Source of the DNA: a virus
Virus record (IMG/VR): IMGVR_UViG_3300023179_000364
Coordinates: 1-30,195 of that record
Strand: one strand, 5' to 3'
Length of the DNA stretch: 30,195 nt
Shown here: positions 30,065-30,195 of the stretch, in pieces
Position numbering within the stretch: the stretch's first letter is position 1
How the letters are laid out: each line of letters opens with the position of its first letter
The notes under the pieces: generated by a model
What the model was told of the DNA's origin: nothing
The model's input: only the letters and a program-made list of their open reading frames with translations
Databases searched by the model: none
Made by a program: the position numbers and the translations under genes

Positions 30065-30195
30065 TAAAACATCTCCTCTAGTATCTTACGTTCAGTTTTC
30101 GGCAACCCCACCGAGTTCTCATTATACGCTAGCAGTCTCTCCAATAGCGTTAATTCAAAGTTCTTCGCCGCCTCTATGATAGCTGCTTGCATAGC
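30064..30195 (-). CDS. Hypothetical protein, start of leftward genes in window (possibly partial)
   Basis: The visible frame gives 42 residues from ATG 30192 (MQAAIIEAAKNFELTLLERL, then LAYNENSVGLPKTERKILEE), and it remains open to the window edge, so the real start may lie outside. Helical, no recognised motif. Its stop overlaps the HNH start (TAATG). Confidence 0.55.
   Translation of the reverse strand, partial: AMQAAIIEAAKNFELTLLERLLAYNENSVGLPKTERKILEEMF

Overview
The window reads as part of a tailed double-stranded DNA bacteriophage genome (or an intact prophage-like region) with a short-tailed, podovirus-like architecture. It has a terminase end, a P22-type portal, a scaffold and major capsid pair, a head-tail adaptor, a tail hub of the 'GGLNARD' type, several internal virion (ejection) proteins and tail fibres, but no tape-measure, tail-tube or sheath gene. 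A Gram-negative host is inferred from a lipobox-bearing small lipoprotein in the lysis region and a gene-transfer-agent-type 3TM holin. Standard code is used (TAA, TAG and TGA all terminate genes). Host genus cannot be read from the sequence.

Rightward late block (1-24414): terminase end; two small head-associated genes; portal; two small conserved genes; scaffold; major capsid; a second head protein; an intrinsic terminator (6417-6449); a GTG-started three-domain enzyme joining a glycosyltransferase, a DUF115-like domain and an FkbM methyltransferase; small head proteins; adaptor; tail hub; a GNAT acetyltransferase; four internal virion protein genes (one ending in an S74-like segment, one starting with a duplicated FDLGTELYG motif); a promoter; tail fibre genes; a remarkable 26-cysteine tail protein followed directly by a CPYC thioredoxin-like gene and a tiny CxxC membrane protein; a lysis module (membrane protein, DUF5675 protein, 3TM holin, lipoprotein, catalytically stripped GH24 lysozyme-like protein) interrupted by a homing-endonuclease-like gene with its own promoter; and finally an HTH / DEDDy-exonuclease / zinc-ribbon protein and a small gene.

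Leftward block (30195-24302): one uninterrupted, almost fully overlapping operon of at least 16 small accessory or early genes, many too short for routine gene callers. It includes an HNH-AP2 homing endonuclease, a conserved early protein of possible ssDNA-binding type, a DUF7666-like protein with 21 tandem 27-bp (9-residue) repeats, an XF1762-family GNAT-like protein, zinc-ribbon proteins and small membrane proteins. The two blocks converge and their terminal genes overlap tail-to-tail by 113 bp.

Most notable candidates for new biology: (1) a disulfide-rich, six-repeat module apparently inserted in a tail-fibre beta domain and co-encoded with its own thioredoxin-like and CxxC membrane proteins; (2) the trifunctional glycan-type enzyme embedded in the capsid operon, suggesting virion decoration; (3) a lysozyme fold whose catalytic Glu is Lys and whose active-site hairpin is missing. 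No stretch longer than about 140 bases lacks a gene; the largest gap (16792-16928) carries a promoter-like sequence.
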